DNA of 17,647 nucleotides from Pseudomonadota bacterium (lineage in GTDB: Bacteria; Pseudomonadota; Gammaproteobacteria; Halothiobacillales; Halothiobacillaceae): contig JAJYPA010000123.1 of the NCBI GenBank assembly GCA_021795795.1, positions 1-17,647 on the forward strand. Reading direction: 5' to 3'. This document shows, piece after piece, positions 8,040-15,100 of this stretch. Positions within the stretch are counted from its first letter, which is position 1. Each line of letters opens with the position of its first letter. Made by a program: the position numbers and the translations under genes. The notes under the pieces were generated by a model. The model made no database searches. It was not told the origin of the DNA and saw nothing but the letters and a program-made list of their open reading frames with translations.

Positions 8040-8095
8040 GTGCTAAACCCGATCATTCTAGAATCGAAAATAAGCGTAATGACTGGAATTAAACT

Positions 8096-9559
8096 ATGAA
8101 CGACAAAAATGGGCAGTCTGCTTGGCGAACGTTTTTTGTCAAGCGTGATGATCGTCTCGCGCTGGAGTTCCAATCCCACTCCCTCGCTATACAGGATACA
8201 CCCCCATCCCCCTTTACCCGTACCATTCTCTGGTCCTTGGTTATACTGATCGGTATAGTCATTATATGGTCGTATTTTAGTCGAATACCCATTATGACTA
8301 GTTCTCCGGGTAAGTTTTCATCGGTGGGAAGTACGAAGGTGATTCAAAGTTTGAATACTGGAACCGTCTCTCATATTTTAGTCAAAGCAGGCGAAAAGGT
8401 ATATGCAGGACAGCCTCTGGTCGAATTAAATAATACTGTTAATTACTCTGCTTTAGTTAGTAGGAACAGCATGTTGCAACTTAATAATTTAGAAAATAAA
8501 CGCATTTTATCGGAAATTCAGGGACGTGCCGAGACAGCAGAGAGTGATGGTTTGGATGGTGCTAGTCCGCTTGCTTCACTGGAAAGGCAACTCGCGCTGG
8601 CTGACTTGAATAACGCACGCTCGGAGATAGCGTACGATCGGTCCAAGGTGGCGGAATCGCGCGCACGCTTGGAAGCGGGAGTGGCGACATTAGAGGAGTA
8701 TAAGGATCGGGCACGTGCTGACAATAACATGGTAGTACAGGCAATACCGTTGGTGCACGTGGGTGCGATCTCAGAATATCATTATCATCAGATAAGAGAT
8801 GATGCGCTGCGTTCTGCTGGGAAACTAGCCACGCAAGAAAATCAGGTAGCGGAATTGACGCAAGCGATCACAACGGTCCAAGATAAACTCGCAGAGGATC
8901 GTGCGCACATCAATAAGCAACTTTTTAAACAGTGGCAGCATTCTCAGCTTGAGATGTACGATTTAAAGCGTAAACAGGTCACTGCGAGGCATCGATATCA
9001 GCTTGACTGGCTGCGATCACCTGTAAATGGTGTCGTCCAAAACCTCAATGTCGCGAGCTTGGGTGCGGTCATTCAGGCGGGGCAAACGGTGGCCACGATT
9101 GTGCCCGATGATGCACCGCTGATTGTTGTTGCGGACGTGCCTACTCAGGATGCGGGATTTATCCACGCGGGACAAAAGGTCGACATTAAGGTCGCGGCAT
9201 TTCCTTTCGAGCAGTATGGAATGATACAGGGCCTTGTGATGTCTGTCAGCCCGACGGCAGACTCGATGGAGACGGTGGCGGCACCTCCGCCGGGGGAAAA
9301 TCATCAAGCGCCGCAGAGGGGAGGTCATTCCGGGCAAGGTCATTCTCATGCGCAAAGCAGCAATTCTGGTCCGCCAACGCTCTATTATCAGGTCCGTGTT
9401 CAGCCAGACCAATTATGGCTGAAGATTGCCGGTAAAAAGCATTTTATGGAGCCAGGTATGACCGCAACGATAGATATTCGAACCGGCGATAGAAGTGTGC
9501 TTGAATTTTTCCTGGCACCTATCAGTAAATATATTAATAATGGATTTTACATTCAATGA
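8096..9559 (+). CDS. Type I secretion membrane-fusion protein, HlyD family
   Basis: A 487-residue periplasmic adaptor. A short cytoplasmic tail (1-41) precedes one membrane helix (about 43-62, TILWSLVILIGIVIIWSYF). Then come a first lipoyl half-motif (GTVSHILVKAGEKVYAGQPL, 89-108), a long alpha-hairpin coiled-coil region (about 115-300), the second lipoyl half (SPVNGVVQNLNVASLGAVI) and a C-terminal beta-barrel ending PGMTATIDIRTGDRSVLEFF, a signature of HlyD-type proteins. Unusually, residues 391-427 form a low-complexity insert rich in Pro, Gly, Ser and His (His at 403, 411, 416 and 418) in the barrel domain, where the family normally has only a short loop. It bridges the ABC exporter and the TolC-like channel. 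A 56-bp gap follows the ABC gene, and it overlaps the next gene by 4 bp (ATGA). Confidence 0.94.
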   Translation: MNDKNGQSAWRTFFVKRDDRLALEFQSHSLAIQDTPPSPFTRTILWSLVILIGIVIIWSYFSRIPIMTSSPGKFSSVGSTKVIQSLNTGTVSHILVKAGEKVYAGQPLVELNNTVNYSALVSRNSMLQLNNLENKRILSEIQGRAETAESDGLDGASPLASLERQLALADLNNARSEIAYDRSKVAESRARLEAGVATLEEYKDRARADNNMVVQAIPLVHVGAISEYHYHQIRDDALRSAGKLATQENQVAELTQAITTVQDKLAEDRAHINKQLFKQWQHSQLEMYDLKRKQVTARHRYQLDWLRSPVNGVVQNLNVASLGAVIQAGQTVATIVPDDAPLIVVADVPTQDAGFIHAGQKVDIKVAAFPFEQYGMIQGLVMSVSPTADSMETVAAPPPGENHQAPQRGGHSGQGHSHAQSSNSGPPTLYYQVRVQPDQLWLKIAGKKHFMEPGMTATIDIRTGDRSVLEFFLAPISKYINNGFYIQ

Positions 9560-10986
9560 GAGAAGGAACTATGCGGTGCCCTAAGAAAACGCATATTTGC
9601 CGGTTAAAAAATGCCAGCGCATGCTTATGTTGTTTTCTATCCCTCTTCTGCTGGATTCCTGTTGCAGAAGCCGGCTCTCCCGTTGCAGCGCTAAAAATGC
9701 TTTCCTTGCGTCAGTCGCTAGTGATCTCATTGTCAAAAGAATACAGTATAACAGAAGCGCGCGCTGCGGTGCTCCAATCACGCTCGGAACGTTTGAGCGC
9801 TAGCAGTGGATTTCTTCCAGAACTTTCGGTGGACGATCAGCCTCAGTTATACCGCCCTATTGGCAAATCAGGAAATACGTTCATCGCAGGGACACTCGTT
9901 CCGGCTAATCAGGGTTTCTTTTATAATAGTATTAGCGCAAGTTTCAAATGGAACGTCTTCTCGGGAGGTAAAGACCTTGCCGAGTTACATGCAGCGGAAG
10001 ATGCGGTGGCCAGCGCAGATCAGAAAAAAATAGCAGCGATATCCAGTACCTTTGCACGTATTTTACAGGCCTATATATCTCTGGCGCAGACCCAGTTGAA
10101 AATCGATGACGAGAAAAAAACTATTGAGGAGACGCAACGCATCGCACATCTGACCAAAATGCGCTACCAGCATGGGATGGATAGTCGCTTGAAGTGGTTA
10201 GAATCTGAACAAAAACTCTTGATGACTCAGAATAAGTTGCAGCAGAATTTTGAGAAATTCGCATCGGAACAGCGTGATCTTCTGGAGGCCATGGGCTTTG
10301 ATCGAGTGATCGGTACTGGGTTTACGGTGGACACGCGTTTGCCAAGTCCACATTTCACTCTGAATAAAGCCAGCGATGCGCCCCTGTTGGGCGCGCCTTC
10401 CGTCAAGGCGGCGTTGGCTGATATCCACGCCGCGCAGGAGCAGGTGCACGTGGCAACTGCGGGGTTTTGGCCTTCGCTCTCCGTGGTCAGTCAGTACAAT
10501 TGGCTCGGACTTAACGCTAATCGACCCGGTGCGGCTATGCTGAACACTATGGGAAGTAATTACACGGTGGGGTTGTCTGTAAACATTCCATTGCTTCCCG
10601 CACTGAACGTCGTAGCGGCCGTACAGTCGGCGCAGGCAGGTGTCGTGAATGCTATTGGGGGATATGATCGTGCTGTCGCGGTGGTGATGGGGCGACGGAT
10701 ACAGGCTCTTCAGGGACGCCGATATTCGGAAGAATCCTTAACAATAGCGGCGCGCGCGGTCGCGCTGGCGCAGGAAAGTCTGCGGTTGACAAAAGCAAAG
10801 TTTGAGAAAGGGCAGAGTAACGCTATTTCTGTATTTCAAGCGCAGGTGACAATGCTGCAAGCGGTTGCAGCGTTACGGCGTGCGGACCTGAAGGCCAGAC
10901 TCGCAGAGTGGATGGCGTTGCGAGCGTATGATCCGGCGCGTTTCTCAAGCCAATTATTGGTTAGTGCAGCAGATTTTGAGGGGTAG
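9556..10986 (+). CDS. TolC-family outer-membrane channel of the type I secretion system
   Basis: A 476-residue protein with a Sec signal peptide: a basic N-region, a hydrophobic core at about 20-36 and a probable cleavage after AEA (37-39). The mature part shows the two tandem outer-membrane efflux repeats (about 48-250 and 270-460). It is alpha-helical and rich in Ala, Gln and Glu, with typical motifs such as SFKWNVFSGGK before the first hairpin and LTKAKFEKGQSNAISVFQAQ in the second. It would form the trimeric outer-membrane duct docked to the HlyD-like adaptor. The ATG at 9556 overlaps the adaptor's stop (ATGA). An ATG at 9571 follows AGAAGGA very closely (3 nt), so either could be used, and both keep the signal peptide. 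Four cysteines cluster in the signal region, but there is no canonical lipobox. Confidence 0.93.
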   Translation: MREGTMRCPKKTHICRLKNASACLCCFLSLFCWIPVAEAGSPVAALKMLSLRQSLVISLSKEYSITEARAAVLQSRSERLSASSGFLPELSVDDQPQLYRPIGKSGNTFIAGTLVPANQGFFYNSISASFKWNVFSGGKDLAELHAAEDAVASADQKKIAAISSTFARILQAYISLAQTQLKIDDEKKTIEETQRIAHLTKMRYQHGMDSRLKWLESEQKLLMTQNKLQQNFEKFASEQRDLLEAMGFDRVIGTGFTVDTRLPSPHFTLNKASDAPLLGAPSVKAALADIHAAQEQVHVATAGFWPSLSVVSQYNWLGLNANRPGAAMLNTMGSNYTVGLSVNIPLLPALNVVAAVQSAQAGVVNAIGGYDRAVAVVMGRRIQALQGRRYSEESLTIAARAVALAQESLRLTKAKFEKGQSNAISVFQAQVTMLQAVAALRRADLKARLAEWMALRAYDPARFSSQLLVSAADFEG

Positions 10987-10992
10987 CACAGT

Positions 10993-13047
10993 ATGATACC
11001 AGATCGTTGTTTCCTGAACTACTGTCAAAACTCTGAGATGGCGAGGATTATACGGCGACTTACCTTTGTATTTGTTGCAGCATTGATCGGGTATCCCATG
11101 TTGACATGGGTAGCGCTGGCATCAGCCATTCCATCGGATCTTGGCCAGATAGTGCATTCGTCGCGCCTGATAGCAAAAGGTTTCTCCGGTCAAGGGGTGA
11201 GAATCGGGGTGATTTCGGATGGCTCGACCAATTATGCTGCATTGTTAAAAGCCGGTCTCCTGCCGGATAACGTGTCCTTTGTCGCGGGGGTCGGGCGTGG
11301 TGATGAGGGCGACTGGATGTTGCAAGTGGTCCATGATGTCGCACCATCTGCTCAGTTGGCGTTTTGTCCCAGCGCCTCCCAAGGAGAGACGGTTGCATGT
11401 GCCGCACGGCTCATTCATGAAGATCATGCACAAATAGTGGTGTACGACGTAAATCCTCAGCCCGTGTACTGGGGTCCCACAGCGCAGGCACAAGGCCTCG
11501 ATCGGTTGGCGAGGCAATATCCTGACGTCCTGTTTTTTACCGGGGTTGGGAACAATGGCGGAGGATATTACCAGCGCCGGTGGATGCCTGTTCCGCTATC
11601 ATTAGATGGCCAGCAGTATTATGCCCAAAATTTTGGCAAATCTGTTGGTCAAGCCAGCGATGCGTATGATCGTTTTCCAGTCCCGCCCCATAGCCAGGCA
11701 GTGATCATAATGGGTGACAACCAGCCATCAGGATCGGTTACGGAACGATCGAAAATAATGCTTGCCCTGGTGGATGCTCAAGGGCGGTTGTTGGTGCACA
11801 GTCGTGGTCTTCGCTCCGTCCAGCAGCTACGGTTTACCAATGAGAGTGGACATCTGCGCTGGGTCCGAGTGGCCATTCTTCTGTCTCATAGAGCGCGAAT
11901 GAAGGAAAAGCTAGCTTTTAAGCTGGTGGTTATACAGGCTGGACATGGTGTTAGGCCCTTACTGCTGCATTATGCGACGCCGGGGGGTGCCGGCAATTCC
12001 GCACTCAATGCACACATCCTGGCGATTGGTGCGGTTGATCCTGGATCAGATTTCCATGGGCAGTATATTACTGAGGACTTTGCTAATTCCGGACCCCAGT
12101 GTATTGATAACCAGTGGCGTGGTGGACATCTGTCTGTTTTGGCACATAGGCAGTGTTTTCTGCAACCGGTACTCGTCACTCCAGATAAAACGATGGTGGC
12201 CATGCCGGCGGATACGGTGAGCGGTTATGTGCTACGTCCCTTTGTCGGTGATTCTGCCGCAGCGCCCGTGGCCGGCGCCGCAGCGGCCTTATTATTATCC
12301 GCACACGTCCCTGCGAATCAAGTGATTGCATTGCTCACGGACACAGCGACGACCATGACACGGCTTACAGGCTGGTCTTCCATATACGGACATGGACTTA
12401 TAGATGTCGATGCCGCCGCCACAAAAGCCGGTGTGCTAGCTACTGCTAAGGTGCGTGATCGAGTAAATGCTACACAGACAATTTTGGTGTTTAGATCTGA
12501 CGCAGCTTTTAAGCACACCCAATATATGGCCTTTGCAGCGCGTCGCGGTGAAGTAAGTGCCCTGAAGACACTGCAGGCCGCAGCGCGAGCGGGAAATGTG
12601 GACGGTATGGCCTGGCTGGGCTGGTACTATCTACAAACGCACCACTATGAGGACAGCGTTCACTGGCTATGGGTGGCCGCTCAGGCTGGTGATCCTTTTG
12701 CCCAGACGTTATTAGGATCCTGTTTTAATCGCGGCTGGGGGACAACGATTGACCCACGTGCTGCCTACGCGTGGTGGCTGCGCGCTGCGGAAGCGGGCGA
12801 ACCTGACGCCTTGTATAATTTGGGTACCGCGTATGCTTCGGGCCGTGGTGTGGCCAGTAATCCAACCTTCGCGTACGCGCTGATGCGTGCGAGTCAGTTG
12901 AGAGGCGCACGCTTGCCTTGGGCGACAGACACTCTCGCCCGGTTAGGCGTACATTTGTTCCCTGGTGAACAAAAAAAGGCCACACAGCTAGCACAACTTA
13001 TGGCGCGCAGTCCTCTCGCAGTGACTCAATTATTGAGCGACCGTTAG
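10993..13047 (+). CDS. Exported subtilisin-like serine protease (S8) fused to Sel1-like repeats
   Basis: A 684-residue protein. The N-terminus carries a signal peptide (RIIRRLTFVFVAALIGYPML then an ALASA cleavage site near 45). The subtilase domain (about 50-480) has the catalytic Asp in GVRIGVISDG (D76), His in DEGDWMLQVVHDVAP (H114) and Ser in GDSAAAPVAGAAAALLL (S421). This is the subgroup that reads GVISDS and HDVAP instead of classic DTG and HGT motifs. GNNGG at 186-190 may supply the oxyanion Asn. Residues about 519-650 contain three to four Sel1-type helical repeats (e.g. GDPFAQTLLGSCFNRGWGTT, then AAYAWWLRAAEAGEPDALYN). It probably acts in the periplasm or at the outer membrane. Only 6 bp separate it from the channel gene, and GAGGGG at 10978-10983 supports this start. 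Its place in the secretion operon suggests it processes the exported protein (inference). Confidence 0.85.
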   Translation: MIPDRCFLNYCQNSEMARIIRRLTFVFVAALIGYPMLTWVALASAIPSDLGQIVHSSRLIAKGFSGQGVRIGVISDGSTNYAALLKAGLLPDNVSFVAGVGRGDEGDWMLQVVHDVAPSAQLAFCPSASQGETVACAARLIHEDHAQIVVYDVNPQPVYWGPTAQAQGLDRLARQYPDVLFFTGVGNNGGGYYQRRWMPVPLSLDGQQYYAQNFGKSVGQASDAYDRFPVPPHSQAVIIMGDNQPSGSVTERSKIMLALVDAQGRLLVHSRGLRSVQQLRFTNESGHLRWVRVAILLSHRARMKEKLAFKLVVIQAGHGVRPLLLHYATPGGAGNSALNAHILAIGAVDPGSDFHGQYITEDFANSGPQCIDNQWRGGHLSVLAHRQCFLQPVLVTPDKTMVAMPADTVSGYVLRPFVGDSAAAPVAGAAAALLLSAHVPANQVIALLTDTATTMTRLTGWSSIYGHGLIDVDAAATKAGVLATAKVRDRVNATQTILVFRSDAAFKHTQYMAFAARRGEVSALKTLQAAARAGNVDGMAWLGWYYLQTHHYEDSVHWLWVAAQAGDPFAQTLLGSCFNRGWGTTIDPRAAYAWWLRAAEAGEPDALYNLGTAYASGRGVASNPTFAYALMRASQLRGARLPWATDTLARLGVHLFPGEQKKATQLAQLMARSPLAVTQLLSDR

Positions 13048-13415
13048 GCCTGTATGGCGGTTGACTTGTGAGTGGGCCGTGGTAGCATTGACTTATGTGG
13101 TTGGGGGGTTCGAAATCGGAGAACAGGGCGGCGGCAGGATAACGGGAATCGTTCCTTGATGGTTGTTGGTTATAGAGATTTTGGTCAAGGTTGAATGTGT
13201 GCATAAACTGTTCACTACTTTCTGCGAAAAGCAGGTTTCGCCGTACGGGGGTTAGGCTGTCGATGCAGAGAGTTTGAAGTCGGCATGATCAACTTCATTA
13301 ACACGCCAATGATGGGGATTGTTTCATCTGAATTGACGGATCCTTAGTTATTCTGAAGGTGTTCTACACTTAGTTCTGTATTTATAAAACTTCTGCAAAG
13401 CAACGGAGATTGAAC
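13048..13415 (+). promoter_or_regulatory. 368-bp leader region upstream of the tyrosine-rich repeat gene
   Basis: No gene is recognised on either strand; a 68-codon - strand frame (13204-12998) has no recognisable domain and no clear ribosome site. The region contains TTGACT (13061-13066) with TAGCAT (13083-13088) at 16 bp, a perfect inverted repeat GCGAAA/TTTCGC (13224-13229 and 13236-13241, 6-nt loop), and a closer TTGACG (13333-13338) with no -10 at standard spacing. TATAAA (13383-13388) precedes the start. The gap, the dyad and the good ribosome site GGAGA (13405-13409, 6 nt before the ATG) suggest the repeat gene is transcribed from its own promoter here. I cannot assign the exact one. 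Confidence 0.4.
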
Positions 13416-14852
13416 ATGGGATATACCTACTCGAAAACCAGTGCCGGGGCAACTTATTCGAGCTACTATGGTGTTACTTCGGACGGAGATTATACTTCCG
13501 ACAGCTTTACTAAAACTAGTAATGGTGCCATATATAAAGCGACAGATACCGGAAACTCTGGTGGTTATTTTACGGACTATTATGGAAATTACTGGAATGG
13601 TGGTTGGTTTTACTCCAGCTATACGAATAAGACATCTTCGTATAATTCCGCTGGAATAGAGGAGACTTACTCAACGAATTACTATGATTCCACCGCATAT
13701 GGTGTCTATATCAACGACTATCAATCTAAGACATCCGGTGGGGGTATTTATAAGCAAACAGATACTGGCAACTATGGTGAGTACTATCTCTATAATGGCG
13801 CTAACCAATCCACTTATACGGACAAATCAGGCTATTACAACGTCAATGGTACAGAAACTTCTCAATATACCGCATACTACGCATCAACGGCAGCCGGTGA
13901 TTACACCAGCGATACCTACGATAAAACCAACAATGGCACCATTTACAAGTCGACAGATGCTGGCAACTATGGGGCATATTCGTATGATAACTATGGCTTC
14001 TGGGATTATGGGTGGGCGTACGGTAATTACACAAACAAGGCTGAGACCATAAATTCTTCCGGTGTTGTGACAAGCTATTCTACTAGCTATTATGATGCGA
14101 CTGTTGCTGGTAACTATACCAGCGACTACAATTCTAAAACGTCTGGTGGTGGCATCTATAAGCAGACGGATACCGGAACTTATGGAGAATACTCTCTGTA
14201 TGGTGGTACTCATGAGGCGACTTACACCGACAAGTCAGCTTATTATAATGTAAATGGTATCGAAACTTCCCAGTATACTTCCTATTACAATTCGACAGCC
14301 GGTGGCCAATATACCAGTGATACCAATAACGTGACTGGCGGCGGCGATACCTATAAGTCCACCAATACCGGTGATTATGGGTATTATTCTGTTGACTATG
14401 GCTACAATGGATATTGGAACTATGGTTGGACTGTCGATAGCCATACAGATAAGACGGCTGAATACAATGCTCAAGGTGTTGAAACAGCCTACAGCACCAG
14501 TTATTACAACTCAACGGTTTATGGAGCTTATACGAACGATTATTTCTCTAAGAGCTCTGGTGGCGATATATATAAGTCCACAGATACTGGAACCTATGGC
14601 CAATACGGGTTCTATAATAATAGTGCATATTCCTACTATGCTGGCACCTATACGGATAAGAACTCCAGTTATAACTCCGCAGGGACATTAACTAATGCAA
14701 GTACCAGTTACTACAACGTCACTGCGAGTGGTAACTGGACACAAGACTACTTCCTTAAAAATAGTGCTGGAGATGTCTATAGAACCACAAATACTGGGAA
14801 CTATGATACTGGTTCATATACCGATATAACTCAGTACTTTAATAGCGCAGGT
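13416..14852 (+). repeat. Seven coding tandem repeats with an alternating A/B module order
   Basis: Repeat borders by residue are 1-80, 81-145, 146-216, 217-281, 282-354, 355-423 and 424-479. In bases they are 13416-13655, 13656-13850, 13851-14063, 14064-14258, 14259-14477, 14478-14684 and 14685-14852. Odd repeats 1, 3 and 5 carry a long Trp-containing insert (NYWNGGW, GFWDYGW, GYWNYGW) after the YKxTDTG core. Even repeats 2 and 4 instead carry a short LYNG/LYGG turn and a TYTDKSxYYNVNG ending. Repeat 6 is intermediate and repeat 7 is shortened. The higher-order unit is therefore an A+B pair of about 136 residues. Confidence 0.85.
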
Positions 14853-14888
14853 ACGCGTACTGGTTATAGTACGACGAGTGGTACTTAA
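13416..14888 (+). CDS. Tyrosine-rich tandem-repeat protein, candidate secreted surface protein
   Basis: A 490-residue protein of unusual composition. By hand count about 89 residues (18%) are Tyr, most of the rest are Gly, Ser, Thr, Asn and Asp, and there is no Cys, no Pro and no Met after the start. Seven imperfect repeats of 56-80 residues cover almost the whole chain. Each carries an aromatic-x-x-Asp element (e.g. DYTSD, NYTSD, AYTND, NWTQD) followed by a YKxTDTGxYG-like core and an S/N-x-x-G boundary. There is no Sec signal and no RTX nonapeptide. The bias resembles amyloid-like or adhesive extracellular proteins, and a complete type I secretion system lies just upstream, so export by it is plausible but unproven. 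I recognise no known family. The ATG at 13416 has GGAGA at 13405-13409; a TTG at 13410 would add two residues. A strong terminator follows. Confidence 0.85.
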   Translation: MGYTYSKTSAGATYSSYYGVTSDGDYTSDSFTKTSNGAIYKATDTGNSGGYFTDYYGNYWNGGWFYSSYTNKTSSYNSAGIEETYSTNYYDSTAYGVYINDYQSKTSGGGIYKQTDTGNYGEYYLYNGANQSTYTDKSGYYNVNGTETSQYTAYYASTAAGDYTSDTYDKTNNGTIYKSTDAGNYGAYSYDNYGFWDYGWAYGNYTNKAETINSSGVVTSYSTSYYDATVAGNYTSDYNSKTSGGGIYKQTDTGTYGEYSLYGGTHEATYTDKSAYYNVNGIETSQYTSYYNSTAGGQYTSDTNNVTGGGDTYKSTNTGDYGYYSVDYGYNGYWNYGWTVDSHTDKTAEYNAQGVETAYSTSYYNSTVYGAYTNDYFSKSSGGDIYKSTDTGTYGQYGFYNNSAYSYYAGTYTDKNSSYNSAGTLTNASTSYYNVTASGNWTQDYFLKNSAGDVYRTTNTGNYDTGSYTDITQYFNSAGTRTGYSTTSGT

Positions 14889-14914
14889 TTCGTTTCTGAG
14901 GTATCGGAAAAGAC

Positions 14915-14951
14915 AGACGGAATGCCCAAAATTCTGGCGTCCGTCTTTTTT
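14915..14951 (+). terminator. Rho-independent terminator after the repeat gene
   Basis: AGACGGA (14915-14921) pairs with TCCGTCT (14940-14946). An inner GCC/GGC pairing closes a loop around CAAAATTCT, and a T run (14946-14951) follows. It lies 26 bp past the stop at 14888 and should end the repeat-gene transcript, leaving the sulfotransferase gene to its own promoter or to readthrough. Confidence 0.85.
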
Positions 14952-15034
14952 ATTGCTAGTAGATATATAGATCGTTGCTGAAACTGGGTTACGCAAAATG
15001 ACCCCTTGAAAGGATATCGTGTAAATGAAAAAGC

Positions 15035-15073
15035 ACGAAACATTACTCTAGGTTTTATCTGCCAGCGTTTCGT
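15035..15073 (+). promoter_or_regulatory. Inverted repeat in the leader of the sulfotransferase gene
   Basis: ACGAAAC (15035-15041) and GTTTCGT (15067-15073) form a perfect 7-bp inverted repeat with a 25-nt spacer. It lies just upstream of the ribosome site GAAGGA (15086-15091) for the ATG at 15101. It could be a regulator site or an mRNA stem. No confident -35/-10 pair is visible in the 149 bp between the terminator and the gene. Low confidence as a functional site. Confidence 0.25.
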
Positions 15074-15100
15074 TTACTTAATTATGAAGGACCTTATCTT

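Noticed and set aside
12998..13204. 68-codon - strand frame beginning MHTFNLDQNL
   Set aside because: It overlaps the protease 3' end, lacks a clear ribosome site and has no domain I recognise. A transposase N-terminus was considered but not supported.
13441..14691. Several 60-126 codon open frames on both strands inside the Tyr-rich gene
   Set aside because: They are by-products of the biased repetitive codons; none has a ribosome site or a recognisable product, and the 490-codon frame explains the conservation.
13416..14852. Regularly spaced DNA repeats as a CRISPR array
   Set aside because: The repeat units are coding, imperfect, 168-240 bp long and lie in one open frame with synonymous drift; there are no identical short repeats with unique spacers.
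13416..14888. RTX (calcium-binding nonapeptide) repeats in the T1SS candidate cargo
   Set aside because: No GGxGxDxxx nonapeptides occur; the Gly-rich motifs are SGGGIYK-type and lack the Asp spacing of RTX.
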